Shown: positions 10,302 to 24,617 of the stretch, one piece after another | How the letters are laid out: the number at the start of each line of letters is the position of its first letter | Position numbering within the stretch: the first letter of the stretch is position 1 | DNA from: [Phialemoniopsis] sp. UDSM-2020 | Lineage: Eukaryota > Ascomycota > Sordariomycetes > Thyridiales > Thyridiaceae | Length of the DNA: 64,000 nucleotides | NCBI GenBank assembly: GCA_018873225.1 | Contig: JAEILZ010000003.1 | Location: 4,712,001-4,776,000, forward strand | Direction of reading: 5' to 3' | Program-made: the position numbers and the translations under genes | Notes under the pieces: model-generated | The model's database searches: none | The model's input: the letters and a program-made list of their open reading frames with translations, nothing else | What the model was told of the DNA's origin: nothing

Positions 10302-13300
10302 TGGACTTTGTGAGTAGGAATAGCAACAGGAGCAGCTCCCCCGTCGTGACCCGAAAGCTAATGCAAGCTATCCGTTCTCCCCCCAGTGGTCGAGATTGTT
10401 AACGCGCAACCCCCTGTCCTCGGGCAGCTCCCGCAAGGACGCCGCCAAGGACCCCGTCAGACGACTTCATCGCTTCGAGAAGGAGTACAGCCAGCTGCTG
10501 GTACGCATGCACACGCGCACTATTCCCGAGATCTTACCTACCAAGAAGGGCAGACGCGCTGACCTTGTTGTTTCTTCCCGCTTGTCTAGCAAATATGGCG
10601 AAATTCCTCCAACCTGAGCCGCGACGAAGACGCTGCCGAAGCCATCGAGGACCGAATCAAGGAGCTCACCAACATCCTCAGTGACGAGTCGCGACGTCCT
10701 CTTCCACATCCCTGCATCTCATTTGCCTCGATCAAACAAATCTACATCCCCATCGCCAAGGTCGCAACGACATCCTACAACGAGTGGATCATCAAGGAGT
10801 CGGTATGGTTCTTTGGAACGCTCATCGAGAGCGAAGAGGAAGCTTTCGTCGAGCAGCAAGCCTTCGCCTCCAGCTTGACCAACCTGCTAGTCCGGATAAC
10901 AGGCGCCAACAGCATACGGCTGGCATCCGATACCGAGGCCCGCGTGGTGGAGCTCGCCTTCAATATCACGACCAAGATTCGACTCGACCCGAGCATACTC
11001 CCCGCCTGGTTCAAGTCGCCGCAGGGCGCAGCGCCGGTCGACAAGCCACAGGATAGCCACGAGAAGTTTGCAGGCAGGACACAGAAGCAAGATTTCCCCC
11101 TATTCTACCTACTGGTCGACTACATCCACCATGAGGGCAAAGTAGGTGACTTTGCCCGCACTGGGCTATTATATGTCATCGAAGCTGCCTCGAACTCCGT
11201 CGCCCTGGAACAATGGATTGTCGAGAGCGACCTCAGCACTCTCATGGCCACTGGCCTCGGGGCGTTGTACAGCCAGCTGAGCCGGAAGCTGGTCATCGAT
11301 CACCCACCGCAAGACCTGCCACCTGCGTTGGCTTTCTCCGACTACGAGCACCCCAAGTCTACCTACGAGATCGTCAGCTCGTGTACAGCTGAATATCAGG
11401 TCCAGCTGGACACCTTTCTTTCACATCTGCTCTTCTGGCAGGACGTCTTGAACCACTGCAGGTCGGTGGAAGTCAAGCAAACACTTCTCGAGCATTTTCA
11501 GGTCATTTTCCTTCAGCAACTATTGTAGGACACAACAGAGCTAGGCAATGCACTCTGTCTCGTATGCTGACATCAACAATAGATACCCCTCACTGCTAGA
11601 ATCCTCCGATATCGACGGCGGCTCCTCAGTGGCCGTTCTGACTTATTTACGCCGTATCCTCGAGTCTCTCGACCATCCCGATATGATTAATCTCATTCTA
11701 CACTATCTCCTAGCACTCCCAGACATGCTGTCCTCATCTGAGCCCGGGCCCCGAGACATGGTCAGCCAGGCCAGGAAGAGGAAGTCGATGGACCTTGCCA
11801 CCATGATGGCTGCCAAGAACGACACCACCGCCACGCCCCTTCTCTTCAACCTCGTTGATCTGATCCTAGCTTGTCTTCGATCTCATTCCGAACAGACCAT
11901 CCACGTCACACTGCAGCTCGTATCGACAATTCTTAAGAGACATCATCGATATGCAGTCATCACCCTGCTCCACACCGAATCCACGCACGGAGAGAGTGTA
12001 CGCAGGACGGTCGGCGCTCACCAGCAAGAGGTCGAATTCTTCATGTCTTTGGCGGGTGTTGTTGGAGGCCAAGACAACTTTGACGAGATCTATGATGATA
12101 TCCTGAAAGACACCGCCATACGGCTTGAGAGCCATCCGTGCTCCCTGAAGCTCGTTGCGCCAAAGGTGTCGACCAACAACCACAAATTGCCCGCCATTCC
12201 CGACAGTCTACCTGGCGCTCCTCGGGACGTGCGGCCACATACATTACGTCCCGACGACCCTCTACTCAATATCATTCTCGATCGTCTCGAGACGTTTTTC
12301 ATGAACCCGGTCGAGACGAATTTGTCTGTGACCGAGACCATCTTCGACCTGGCTGTCTGCGGATACATGAATGTCGAGGGCTGGTTACTCCGCCACCCGG
12401 ACAAGTACCGCTTCGACGATGACGACGAGGAGGATGCTAGCGCACCAGCAGAACCGCTCGACCCGGACTCGCCGTCATATGCAGAGTTCAAGGCCGTAGA
12501 GGCGATGAAGAAGTGCAAGCGACGTCCCAAATGGAACACGCCGAGCCTACCCAGGCTACTTACTGTCCTCCAGCTGCTATCGGACCAGGTCGCAGCCTAC
12601 AGAGACACCATTCCTCGCTTTGACGACCTCCTACAGCAGCGTCGCGAGGCGTTCCAAACGGCTGACGCTGCGGTGGCGCTCCAAGCTGCCATGCGCACCA
12701 AGAACCCATCCACCCCGCAGCCCAGTACCCCGGGCATGGAGCGCACTAGCCTCGAGGAGTCGCGAAACGCGTCACCAGCCCGCCCGTCGGCTTTTGAGGG
12801 CTTCGCACAGCGTATTCTCAATGAGTTGGGCACGCCAAGTCGCTCGTCGAGCCCCCGGGGCCGGAAGGAACCGTCCAGGAGCTCAGGCACTCCAGGCGGT
12901 CCTACGCTCTCGGGCGGGTACGGGTTGGCTACGCCCACGGCCGCAAGGAGCATACCCCCGAGGGAGTTTCCGATGAACTACGAGACCCCGTCAAAGTCGG
13001 GAGGCGTGGCCAGGAGTTACTCGCCCAGCAGCCAGGCTGGCTCTGTCGAGGGCAGGGATCCGGCCATGGCGAGCCAGGCGGCTGCGTTCCAGGCTGTGGA
13101 CCAGAAGATCCTGGCGAGGAGAGTGGGACTGCCGCCCCGGAAGCCAGCACCGATACCGTTGGACTTTGGGAAGAAGTTACCTGCTGTGCCTGCTGATGGC
13201 GAGCAGAAGGACGACGGCCCGGAGGATGGTGCGGTAGCAGACCAGGATGCAGAAGCTGAGGCGCAGCAGGACGTGGGAGAAGACTCCACTTTGGAGACGC

Positions 13301-13479
13301 AGAGCGAGGTGCCGGCTTCTGATATTGGCGACGCGGCAGCGGGCACGCCACCTGAGGAGAAGCAGGTCAGCGTCTCGCACGTGCTCACCAACGCCATCAT
13401 ACTGCAGTCCTTCCTGTTCGAGTTGGCCAGCCTCGTACAGAGCCGTGGGGTGCTCTTTGACGAAGTACGATTTGTGTAG
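10302..13479 (+). CDS. FHIP / RAI16-like protein (FHF complex, dynein-early endosome adaptor)
   Basis: Exons 10302-10310, 10387-10500, 10590-11524 and 11583-13479 join in frame to 984 residues. The first coding exon is only ATG GAC TTT, giving the start MDFWSRLL. The N-terminal half, including HRFEKEYSQLL, QIWRNSSNLSRDEDAAEAI, WIIKESVWFFGTLIESEEEA and FPLFYLLVDYIHHEGKVGDF, matches the FHIP (RAI16-like) family as I know it. FHIP joins FTS and Hook proteins to couple cytoplasmic dynein to early endosomes; Aspergillus has the equivalent FhipA. The C-terminal third (from about residue 680) is Ser/Pro/Ala/Glu-rich and looks disordered, and the last ~35 residues return to a conserved helical stretch. 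Length is within the fungal range. This is a single-copy housekeeping-type gene. Confidence 0.88.
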
Positions 13480-13849
13480 ACCTGGGAGGATTAGATCTGG
13501 TTCATTATACCTTTTTGTTGTTCATACGGAGAGCCCTACTACACCGAGCATTGTTGATGATATATAGCTTGCGTTTTAATACGATGCCTTGTTGATGGCA
13601 ATGATGGAATTATCGTGGTACGAATGTGTGCTGAGTTTGATATTAAGGCTGAGAGGTGGGTATATCATCCAACACCTCTCGATTAAGTCTTTCTTTCTCT
13701 ACTGTACTACTTGACATTCTGACTAGATAGCTTCAAAGACCTCCCGATTGTTGTGCTGGCAAAGCCATGGACCGAAGAAGACCATCAGAATTACAGCGAC
13801 CAGCCTCACGTCCGCACCGGCACTGCCCAATCCCTCTCTTGAACCACCT
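13480..13849. other. Intergenic between convergent genes
   Basis: This 370-nt 3'-to-3' spacer separates the FHIP and MFS genes. No gene is seen. Confidence 0.6.
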
Positions 13850-15688
13850 CTACTCGATAATCCACTTCACCAACCGATGCCTCGCCGTAAACCCACGCGC
13901 TCTCTTGCCATATATATACATCGGGATCGTAGTCAACACGACCGCCACCGTAATTCCGCCAATCACAAAGAAACAGTTCCGCACACCCTGGACGGCGATC
14001 CAATCATTGGCGTAAAAGGTCATGCCAAACGCAAACAGGTTCTTGACAAAGTTCATCAGCGCGAAGGCCTCGGCGGCCTGTGGGCGGTGGCAATCGGCGA
14101 CGTAGGCGACGACGCCTGTGGTTCCCAATTGCACGCCAAAGTTGATGATACCCATGCAGACGACGACGGGGACGGCCCAGGGGTCCTGCTTGTAAAGGGA
14201 CTCGCCCCAGGCGAAGAAGCCCGTCGCGGTGAAGAGGAGGTAGGTTATCATGACGGGGAGGCGGAACTCGGGTTCTGCGCATCGCGTGATTAGCAGAGAG
14301 TTATTAGACAAGAGAAAGAAGATGAGAACGTACCGAAAGTACCACCGTTTCTCCGCGCCATGATCTTGACCAGCCCATCGATAGACGGGCCGGCTACCGC
14401 GGTAGCCAGCAGCGTCGCCACAAAGGACGAGACGTTGGACGCGCCGACGGCGCTGACGGAGAAGTTGTACGGCGGCGCCGAGAAGATCTGCGACAGGGTG
14501 ATGCTGATGAGGACGAGCCACGAGATGCACGTCGTGAAGAGCAGCGTCGCCCACAGGACGATGGGCGAGGCGGCCATGAAGAAGGGCTGCAGGAGCGTGC
14601 GCCAGAAGGACACCTTGTCCCAGTACCCGCTGTAGGGCATCATCTCCCTCGCCCAGGGGATGGGCTGCTCGTCGGCGCCGTTGTCATCTCGATGGCTGGT
14701 GGTATCAGGCCGGTGGTCGGCGTGCTCGGCGCCGGCGCCGGCGCCCTTCTCGGCGAACCCTTCGACCTCGACGTTGTGGCTGCCGCTGTCGATGTTGAGG
14801 GCGCCGACGCGGTGGTACGCCGACTCGGGCATGAAGAGGAAGGTCAGGATGGTCTGGAGGACGAAGGCGCCGCCCATGGCGTGGAGGCAGATGCGGTGGG
14901 AGCTATATTGGATGATCGCACCAGCTATATGATGTCAGTGACCCTGTTAACCAACTATACCACGGGAGTAGTACATACCAATGGGAGAGGCAAGATTGAT
15001 CCCGCCCAAGACACCCAAGTTGAAAATAGCCGTCCTGTACCCCCTCTCGTGCACGAACCAGATGTCCGCGATCGACGCCGGGACCAGCGCCTCCATGGGC
15101 GCCATGCACAGGCCCGCTAGGGCGCGCGCCGCCGACAGGGAGCCGAAGGAGCCGGCCTCGGCGGCCCAGAAGCAGCTGACGAAGAGGCCGACCGAGGTGA
15201 CGAGGTAGACGGGCCGCTTGCCGACCTTGACGGCGAGCGTGTTGAAGATGATGCTGCCGACGGCGATGGCGGCGATGCACGAGCCGTTGACGCCGAGGGT
15301 GAAGCGCTGCAGGGGCACGTTGAACTGCTCGGCGAGGGGGACGAAGGCCGAGGTCAGGAGGGGACCGATGGCTGTGTATTGGTAATGTTAGCAATGCTGT
15401 ACGGGGTTTTCTGGGTTGTTGAAAAAGCTGGGACTTACCGCCGACGCAGCCGCAGCCATACGCAATGGCGACGGTGAACATCTCCTTCTTCCATCGCGGC
15501 CAGTTGTACGGGTCATTGGGCGAGTCGGAGGGCTGGGGCACGAGGACGACTGTGCCGGTCGGGTCGTGCTTGAGCAAGTTGGGATCGATCCCTTGAGAGA
15601 TCTCGGCGTCTGTCCGGCCGACCTCGCTCAGGGGCGACGTGCCCGGCACATGCTCGAGCTTGCGATACTCTAGGATACCTAGCGGCAT
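13850..15688 (-). CDS. MFS transporter, DHA1-type
   Basis: Exons 15688-15439, 15371-14979, 14924-14334 and 14274-13850 join in frame to 552 residues. A ~75-residue cytosolic N-terminus ends in DPYNWPRWKK, the sequence that typically precedes TM1 in fungal DHA1 transporters of the HOL1/TPO-like group. Twelve hydrophobic segments can be counted, with a long hydrophilic central loop rich in Gly, Ala, His and Asp between the two halves. FNTLAVKVGKRPVYLVTS corresponds to motif A between TM2 and TM3, and SAARALAGLCMAPMEALVPASIADIW covers TM4. It is likely a plasma-membrane proton antiporter or solute transporter; the substrate is not predictable. No enzyme gene is adjacent to suggest a pathway. Confidence 0.87.
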
Positions 15689-16298
15689 GATGACAGCAGT
15701 GTCATGAACGATTTGACAGATGTTTAATGTTGCTTTTGTTGAAGAAAAGGGTTGTTTTCAGGGGATCCCGAAAGTTTATGTAGATCCTATGCCATCATCC
15801 TGCATGATCACACGGAAAGGCTGGAAGGGACCCTTGCGTGAAGTCGTCCATATTACCGACGTGATGGGCGTCGCATGCATCCAAGCGAAAACAGCCTCAT
15901 ACCCCTGGTGGATCCATGGCTTGCTCGCCAAAGGGCGCTTCGGTATTGGACATGCGCCGCCTCTAGTCGTTGAGCTAGTCGAATTACTCAACTCTTACAC
16001 ATCTTGTGCGGTTTGCGGGGGAAGAAGAAAGCGTGGAGTTTGGGGCGTGCGGGGAAGGAGAGCCAAGTCTCCGCAGAGTCAGTGTTGACGCGCCTCGTGG
16101 TCGCATTTTCCGGCTCGGCAGATGCTCGGGTCCCATGCCGCTGTGCGTGGCGAGGGTCATCACTACCGGGCTCTTGGGAGGTTTCGCGGGGATAGAAGTA
16201 ACACCCGAGATCAGTCCACCTTTCTACACCTGACTGTTTGGCGATATGCTTTATCAATTGCAAAGGAAGGCAAGGCGTAGACAATTAACACACTACGT
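15689..16298. other. Intergenic, no gene seen
   Basis: A 610-nt spacer upstream of the MFS gene and downstream of the HET pseudogene. Open frames in it lack recognisable content. Confidence 0.55.
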
Positions 16299-18085
16299 CT
16301 ATCCAACCTGACGCATCACTCCCTGCCAACTTGTGCGGGCATATTCCCAAGCACTGTTCACCCCGTGCTCGCACTTGTTCCAGGCTTGTCGAGATTTGGA
16401 TGGCTTTAGCTCCTCGTGAACAACTCGGTTGGGACTCTGCGCGGGCCCCCCATTGGAGAGCTCGCCCAAAATATTCTTAGTGATATTCTCCACCGCTCGC
16501 AGAGCCTCTTCGAGGCTCGCATGTAGTGTCATACTCAGGTCCACGAAGAACCACTTGCGGTCATCCCACTGTGAGGTCTGCACAGTAATGCCCACGAGAT
16601 GACGGCCCACGGCTACTGGTAGTGTTGCCGGTAATGGGCTAAACTTGTCTTTAAAGTCCTCATGACTCGGCGGGTGGTCTCCTTGCCATTCCATGACGCT
16701 GAAACCAACATTGAAGCCGTCCAGAGACCCCAGCATTATGAGCACAGGTATGCTTTCGCTCTCTACTAACAACACAGCGGACAATTGCTGGCCGGCCTTA
16801 TTGACTCTGAAGGAACTGCGGCTCTCTTTTGGTAGCCAGGTTTGTGCCTGTTTCCTGCTCTCCCGATGATTTCTAGGCGCCTTGTCCTGCGGGAAGAAGA
16901 CTTTCGTGACCCGGTATGAACCAGACGGTCCAGCGCGCAGCTGCATTGTCTGCTTCAAGAAACCCTGATCCTGGTGCTCTCTTGGGTTCTGTCGTACGTA
17001 GATCGGCCTTAGCGGAAAGGGGTTGTGCTGAGCCTCTCGGAACCGCCGGACGCCAATGCGGGCGAACTCGTTCTCGCTGCCCACCACCTTGCGCAATAGG
17101 ATGGCGACGACCTTGGAGTCGCTGTGGTCTGGCGGAGCGGAGCAGTTGAGTAAGGCAATTCGCTCCCCAGCGCTATTGTACCCGATGGGCAGGGTGATGC
17201 TCAGTCCGCGGTTAGTCATACTGTATGGTGTGCGGCGAGCAGACTTGCTGTGCAGCTGGACGACCTGACTGCAAAGCTGCGGGGCGATTCGGCGAGAAAC
17301 CCATGCCAATGCTCATCCTCTGCTGAAGGGTCTACCCATGCAAAGATGGACTCGTCATTGGAGCCCTTCATGATCTCTTCCTGGAGGCGCAGGAAGGCTC
17401 TCGTCCCGCCCTCGCCGTACAGCATGGGCATGTGGACGTTGAAAATGCCCATCAGCGAGTACGCCATGTCTTCAGGTCGCGAAGTTTTGCGACTTGCCGC
17501 CCAAGACATCCGTTTTGCGATACTAGCTCTGTGCAGGTCGTGGGCGCCACTGAGGATGGATCTGTCGATGTTTGTGATTGCGGCCAGTTGATCGCAGAAC
17601 TCGAGCTTCTCGCCGATATAAAACCACTCGCTCGCATAGAACCGTAGTTTCTTAGGGGCCAGAAGCTCTTGCAAGGTCCATCCCCTGGTGAACCACGTCG
17701 AATCTTTCAAGAAAGTGCCGACATTGGAGGGCTTGCAGTCAGAGGGCACGTCTTCGAGGTATGCGTAGCAGACGTCTGCATTTCTGTACCACTCGTACAT
17801 GGAGTTGATGGCTTCCTGGAGCTCCGCGCTGCTCTCCTTGTCGATGCAGCACGTGTCGATCCATACGTACTTCAGCCTGTCCGCGAGTGCTTGCTGACAG
17901 GTAAACTGGATCTTGTTGAAAGAAGCCTTTTCCCGGGCGGTTCGATTTAGTAGATCTCGGTACAGTACCTCATCTTGCGGTTTTCCCCATCGATGCGACA
18001 GGATGGCATATGTCGCCGTGCCCGGCAAGTCGATGAACTCTGGTCCGCCTGTCTGATTCCATGTCTCGGCCACAAGGACTTTCAT
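16299..18085 (-). pseudogene. HET-domain (heterokaryon incompatibility) protein with one frameshift
   Basis: From the ATG at 18085 the first 285 or so residues carry a full HET domain: YAILSHRWG (26-34), YVWIDTCCIDKESSAELQ (73-90), SMYEWYRNADVCYAYLEDV, and STWFTRGWTLQELLAP (129-144), then the usual RPEDMAYSLMGIFNVHMPMLYGEG. After HGFLAESPRSFA (near 17270) the frame ends early. The expected continuation (VVQLHSKSARR, MTNRGLSITLPI) is in another frame that stays open to 16299. One missing base explains the break, and no intron fits in the ~14 nt between the AG and GT dinucleotides there. HET proteins trigger cell death after non-self fusion. The sequence shows either an inactivated allele or a product truncated after the HET domain; a read error cannot be excluded. 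Confidence 0.8.
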
Positions 18086-18572
18086 GTCTGGATATGCCTA
18101 ATATGCCTAGTAGGACATCGCAACTTCCGGGAATGCGTAGCTTGATGAGAAGGAAGTGACTCCCAAGACGAGGATGTGGCTTCGAGCCCAAGCAGCTTTG
18201 GCAGCGGCCAGACCGTTTCGAAAAAGGGATTGCCACCGCCGTGGAAGGCTGCACCCCTTTGCGCGTCACAGCTGAACGGCAGTAGAGTTTGTGGCTGCTG
18301 ACTTGAAGGGAGCGTGGCCCAATCATGGCTCGTGGGTTTGGGGGCCAGGCGTTGGATGCATTCATTGCAGGGATTGCTGTGGAACGGGAGCGGAACGAGG
18401 GGCGGATGAGACTTGGACTCTCTTCGGGTAAGCAACATGCAGTTTGGGAAGACGATATTGGAGGAAGTGCGTTGAAATCCATTCCGCAGCTCAGAATAAA
18501 GACAGTTCAAGTAGGAACGTTGAAGTAAACCTTTCGATAGTGGCAAGTCTCTTCAGGCTTATACCTGTTGTC
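18086..18572. other. Intergenic, no gene seen
   Basis: Upstream region of the HET pseudogene and 3' region of the next SDR, both on the minus strand. A 154-residue open frame here has no coding character. Confidence 0.55.
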
Positions 18573-19547
18573 CTACGCAAACCCCAACGCCCAGAAGTTG
18601 TCCAAATTCTTCTGGCTGTCCTCGTCAACCACTGTGTGAGGTTCCCTCAGCGTGACACTGTCTCCATGAATCTCCGCCACCTGTCCAGACAATGACGGGT
18701 CCTCGACAAACTTCCGGACACCGTTGACCAGCGTCGACATGGGCGTGATGATCATGTTGGCGAACAGTGATTTTGAAGGCGCAATGTTTGTCTCTGCAGT
18801 TCAGGCAGTTAGCGGACATAGACCCTTGATCGAAGCTGGGAGATTAAGATGTACCTAGAACAGCAGGCGCAAGTGCATTGACTCTAATCTTGACCCTCTC
18901 AAGTGGCAGTGCCAGAGACCGCACAAGACCGATAGACCCGGATTTGGAGGCTGCATACATTGGTGCGACAGGCAATGGGTAGAGCCCGGCGTTGGAAGAT
19001 GTGACGACGATCAGGCCCCTCGAGTTAGTGACAGAGTCCACTTCGTTCTTTTGCATGTAGTGTACTGCCAGCTTGACGCCTATAAAATAGTCCGGTTAGT
19101 ATCTTTGGCAGTGTGGTAAGTTGCAATTGGTAACGTACTGAAGATTGCCCCCGTGAGGTTGACGTCCAGCACCTTGAGGTTCGGCTTCGAAGGCGTCTCT
19201 TCTCCTAACGTGACGAGGCTGCTCGAGCCTTGTTCTGATATCCCGGCGTTGGCCATGACCACGTCGATCCTGCCATACTCTTTGTACACTTCGTCGAACG
19301 TGGCTGCTAGCGTCTCCCACGACGAGACATCTGTCTTCTTGAAAGATACCGTGGCCTTTGGCGACTCGGCAGCAACGGTCTCGGCAACTTCTGTGCCAGA
19401 GGTGCTGTTCACGTCGAATATGACGACTGCGTAGCCTTCCGAAGCAAAGTATTTGGTCATCGACAGCCCGATGCCGCTGGCTCCACCCGTCACGATAGCG
19501 ACCCTGCGCCCACCAGCGGCGCCACCATTGACTTGAGACGTCGCCAT
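18573..19547 (-). CDS. Short-chain dehydrogenase/reductase (15-PGDH-like)
   Basis: Exons 19547-19139, 19079-18855 and 18793-18573 join in frame to 284 residues. The Rossmann cofactor motif TGGASGIG is at about residues 20-27 and an acidic residue in VVIFDVN ends beta-2, which favours NAD(H). NAGIS and the catalytic VTSSNAG...YAASKSG (Ser, YxxxK) follow. The 5' end is 434 nt from the start of a divergent SDR, so the two may share a promoter. The overall form resembles the 15-hydroxyprostaglandin dehydrogenase-like classical SDRs of fungi; the substrate is unknown. The start gives a short N-terminal extension (MATSQVNGGAAGGRR) that is common in this group. Confidence 0.86.
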
Positions 19548-19981
19548 TGCCAGGCCTCAATGAGACGATCAGGGAGTGTCTCTCTGGTAACAGTAATCAG
19601 GTAAAAACGGGTTGCTATTGCAGTGCCTTGAGCTTAGGAAAGGTCACACTGAAAAGGTAGCTGGCTGCGAGCCCCGGATATATGCCGCCGACAGCCGCAA
19701 CTCCAGCTTCACTTAAAAGGCCGCCCCGCACGCTACGCTTCCCGAAGAAACCCCGCTCGCCTTTGGCGCGTCTTGAGGCGCCTCGACCGGCAGTCATTAG
19801 TACATTTGTAATTTATTATGTTATTATGAGCTGAATCCGTTTGGGCCGGAGTCTGTGTGGCTAAGCTTTTGCACCTGGCTACTGAAGTGCTCGGTGGATT
19901 CCCTCAAACTTCCAAGCGACTCTTTGAGCAACCTGCTGAGGTTCATCCTTCAAATCGAGGCCCGGTCAGAGAAGAGACAAG
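19548..19981. promoter_or_regulatory. Shared upstream region of two divergent SDR genes
   Basis: A 434-nt bidirectional spacer between ATG codons at 19547 (-) and 19982 (+). No gene or clear motif was identified. Co-regulation of the pair is inference from the arrangement. Confidence 0.45.
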
Positions 19982-21092
19982 ATGGCGGCAATTCCATTTT
20001 CACAAAAGATACTGGGGAAGTTGAAGGGCAAGGTCCTAGTGCTGACTGGTATGCATGAGCCTCACTTTATTCAGACCTCCTGGCAATGCATATGGGACTG
20101 ACACACTCCACTCACAGGGGGTGCCCAGGGCGTCGGTGCAGCCACGGTCGGCATGGCACATCGCGCCGGTGCGCATGTCTTCTTTGGCGACTGGGCGGAC
20201 GGCAAGGGCAAACAGGTCGAGGCGACTGTCAGAGCCGAGCCCGGCGGCGGGTCCGTCAACTTCCAAAAGGTGGACGTCAGGCAATACGCCTCGCAGCTCG
20301 CCCTCTTCGACGCGGCCTACAAAGCGCACGGCCAGGTCGACGTTGCGATCTCATGTGCTGCCGTAACCGAGGCGCCGGGGTTCTTTGAGCCCGAGAACCT
20401 CAACTTGGAGACTGTTCGCGAGGTACGGGCAGCAGTGTAGGATACCCGAAGGGCAAAGAAAGGACTAATTTAGAACACCAGGAACCACAAGACCTCAAGT
20501 CTCGAATGGATATCAACCTGACGAGCGTATTAATGTTTAGCCGCATGGCTCTAGCCTACATGCAAGCCAGCCCGCCGGCCGAAGACTTCTCTCGCTCCAT
20601 GGTCCTCGTCTCCTCCATCGCCGGCATCACGGAGGCACCAGGGTTATTTGCCTACTCCACAGCCAAGCACGGCGTCATCGGACTGATGCGTGCCTTGAGA
20701 CCATGGGCTCCTTTGCGATATGGAGTGCGGGCGAACGCAATCTGCCCCTGGGCAACCGACACGCAGCTCCTTGACGGAGTGAAAGACCGCTGGGTCGCCG
20801 AGAAGCTGCCCTTGAACCAGCCGGAGGATGTAGCGAAGATGATACTTCAATGTGCCGCGGACGAGACACTGAATGGCAAGGCGGTGTTTGTTGCTGGAGG
20901 AAAGGGAGTTGATACGGAGGAGGGCTACGAGAGGACGCAGGGCCAGTGGATGGGCGAGCAGCTCGCGGAGGAGTGGAATAGGGGGCAGAAGGTGCTTGGC
21001 TTGGTAAGCTCCAATTGTGCTTCCGCTGACGAGAGAGTAGACCGCTGACAATCTTCTAGGGCGATGGGTGGACGACAGGGCCAGATCAGTAG
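19982..21092 (+). CDS. Short-chain dehydrogenase/reductase
   Basis: Exons 19982-20048, 20118-20422, 20482-21003 and 21060-21092 join in frame to 308 residues; the last exon adds only GDGWTTGPDQ. The cofactor motif is TGGAQGVG, split by intron 1. FGDWADG follows beta-2, with Asp favouring NAD. The usual NAG is SCAAVT here, a departure from the family. The catalytic part is VLVSSIAG...YSTAKHG (Ser, YxxxK). The C-terminal portion (VFVAGGKGVDTEEGYERTQGQW) is typical of fungal SDRs near 15-PGDH. It is divergent from another SDR; the substrate is unknown. Confidence 0.84.
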
Positions 21093-23719
<2,627 letters not shown>

Positions 23720-23956
23720 ACGTCGCAGTACGGAAGTGGTTCAGCCACGGTGGGGCATGTTAGTCAAGCTTTTCACGAGTGGAAAGCTTGTACTTGTAGG
23801 GTTGGACTCTGTGATGGCACAAGCGAGGTTGCAACGGTGTCTTGGCTGTCAAGAACAGCCGGGGAGGGGTGTGTTGCGGGCGTGCGGAGGTGAAGCCCGG
23901 CATATTGAGCCTGATATAGGAAGTTTGAAGCTTGGCATTGTATATATTCAACAACC

Positions 23957-23962
23957 AATAAA
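23957..23962 (+). terminator. Candidate poly(A) signal of the xylanase gene
   Basis: AATAAA about 240 nt after the xylanase stop. Fungal poly(A) signals are degenerate, so this is only suggestive. Confidence 0.35.
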
Positions 23963-24441
23963 ATATGATCTTGAGGCCAATCAACTTTGTCTTTACACGT
24001 TGAGGGTTTACCCTTGTGTTTGTTACCTCTCAATTGTACGTCACTGTCGCCATCATTATGCGCTTTGCCTTGCTACGCCCTGGGCATGCATATAGCTCAA
24101 GCTGCACAAACTTGACAGGACAAGACAGGCTTCAAGACCATCTTGACGAGAAGACAAGCCGCGAAATGTGCTATGATCCAGTTCTCCAACTCTCCAATGC
24201 TATCGGCTCGCCATACTTTACAGCGCCAAGAACAGTCGGTGTCCGCCCTGAACAGCCTCAACAGCTGCACACAGCAGTGGAGACCAGCCCACATCTCACA
24301 ACCACCAACGTCACTGCGGGACCGCCCGCCTCATCCAAGCTCCGATTCGGGATCCGATATTGGCCTCTCTATCAACCCACTTACCGTTTTGTAAAGGAGC
24401 GACTTAGGTGGAAGGACGCATTTCCAGGGGGAAAAGTTCAA

Positions 24442-24617
24442 GATCGTGCTTGATCGTCCTTGTACCATCGACAACCCCCCAAGACTTACCATATCATTGA
24501 CCTGAGGTGAGATCGTAGATCGTGAAATAGCTGATGGCGTGCTCGGGGCCGGCGTCTACCCCACTTGCTCGATGCCAAGATCGTTTTAGATCGCCGCCTC
24601 CCCGTTTCTTAAACGGG
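24442..24617. repeat. Paired GATCG motifs at ~68-nt spacing, then an inverted repeat
   Basis: GATCG occurs at 24442, 24452, 24511, 24518, 24579 and 24589, that is, three pairs whose first members are 69 and 68 nt apart. Directly after is CCCGTTT-ctt-AAACGGG (24601-24617). The flanking sequence between pairs is not clearly repeated. Function is unknown. Confidence 0.5.

Noticed and set aside
18082..18546. 154-residue minus-strand open frame upstream of the HET gene
   Set aside because: Composition is Pro/Ser/His-rich without domain signatures, and it runs into the HET promoter region; it looks like chance.
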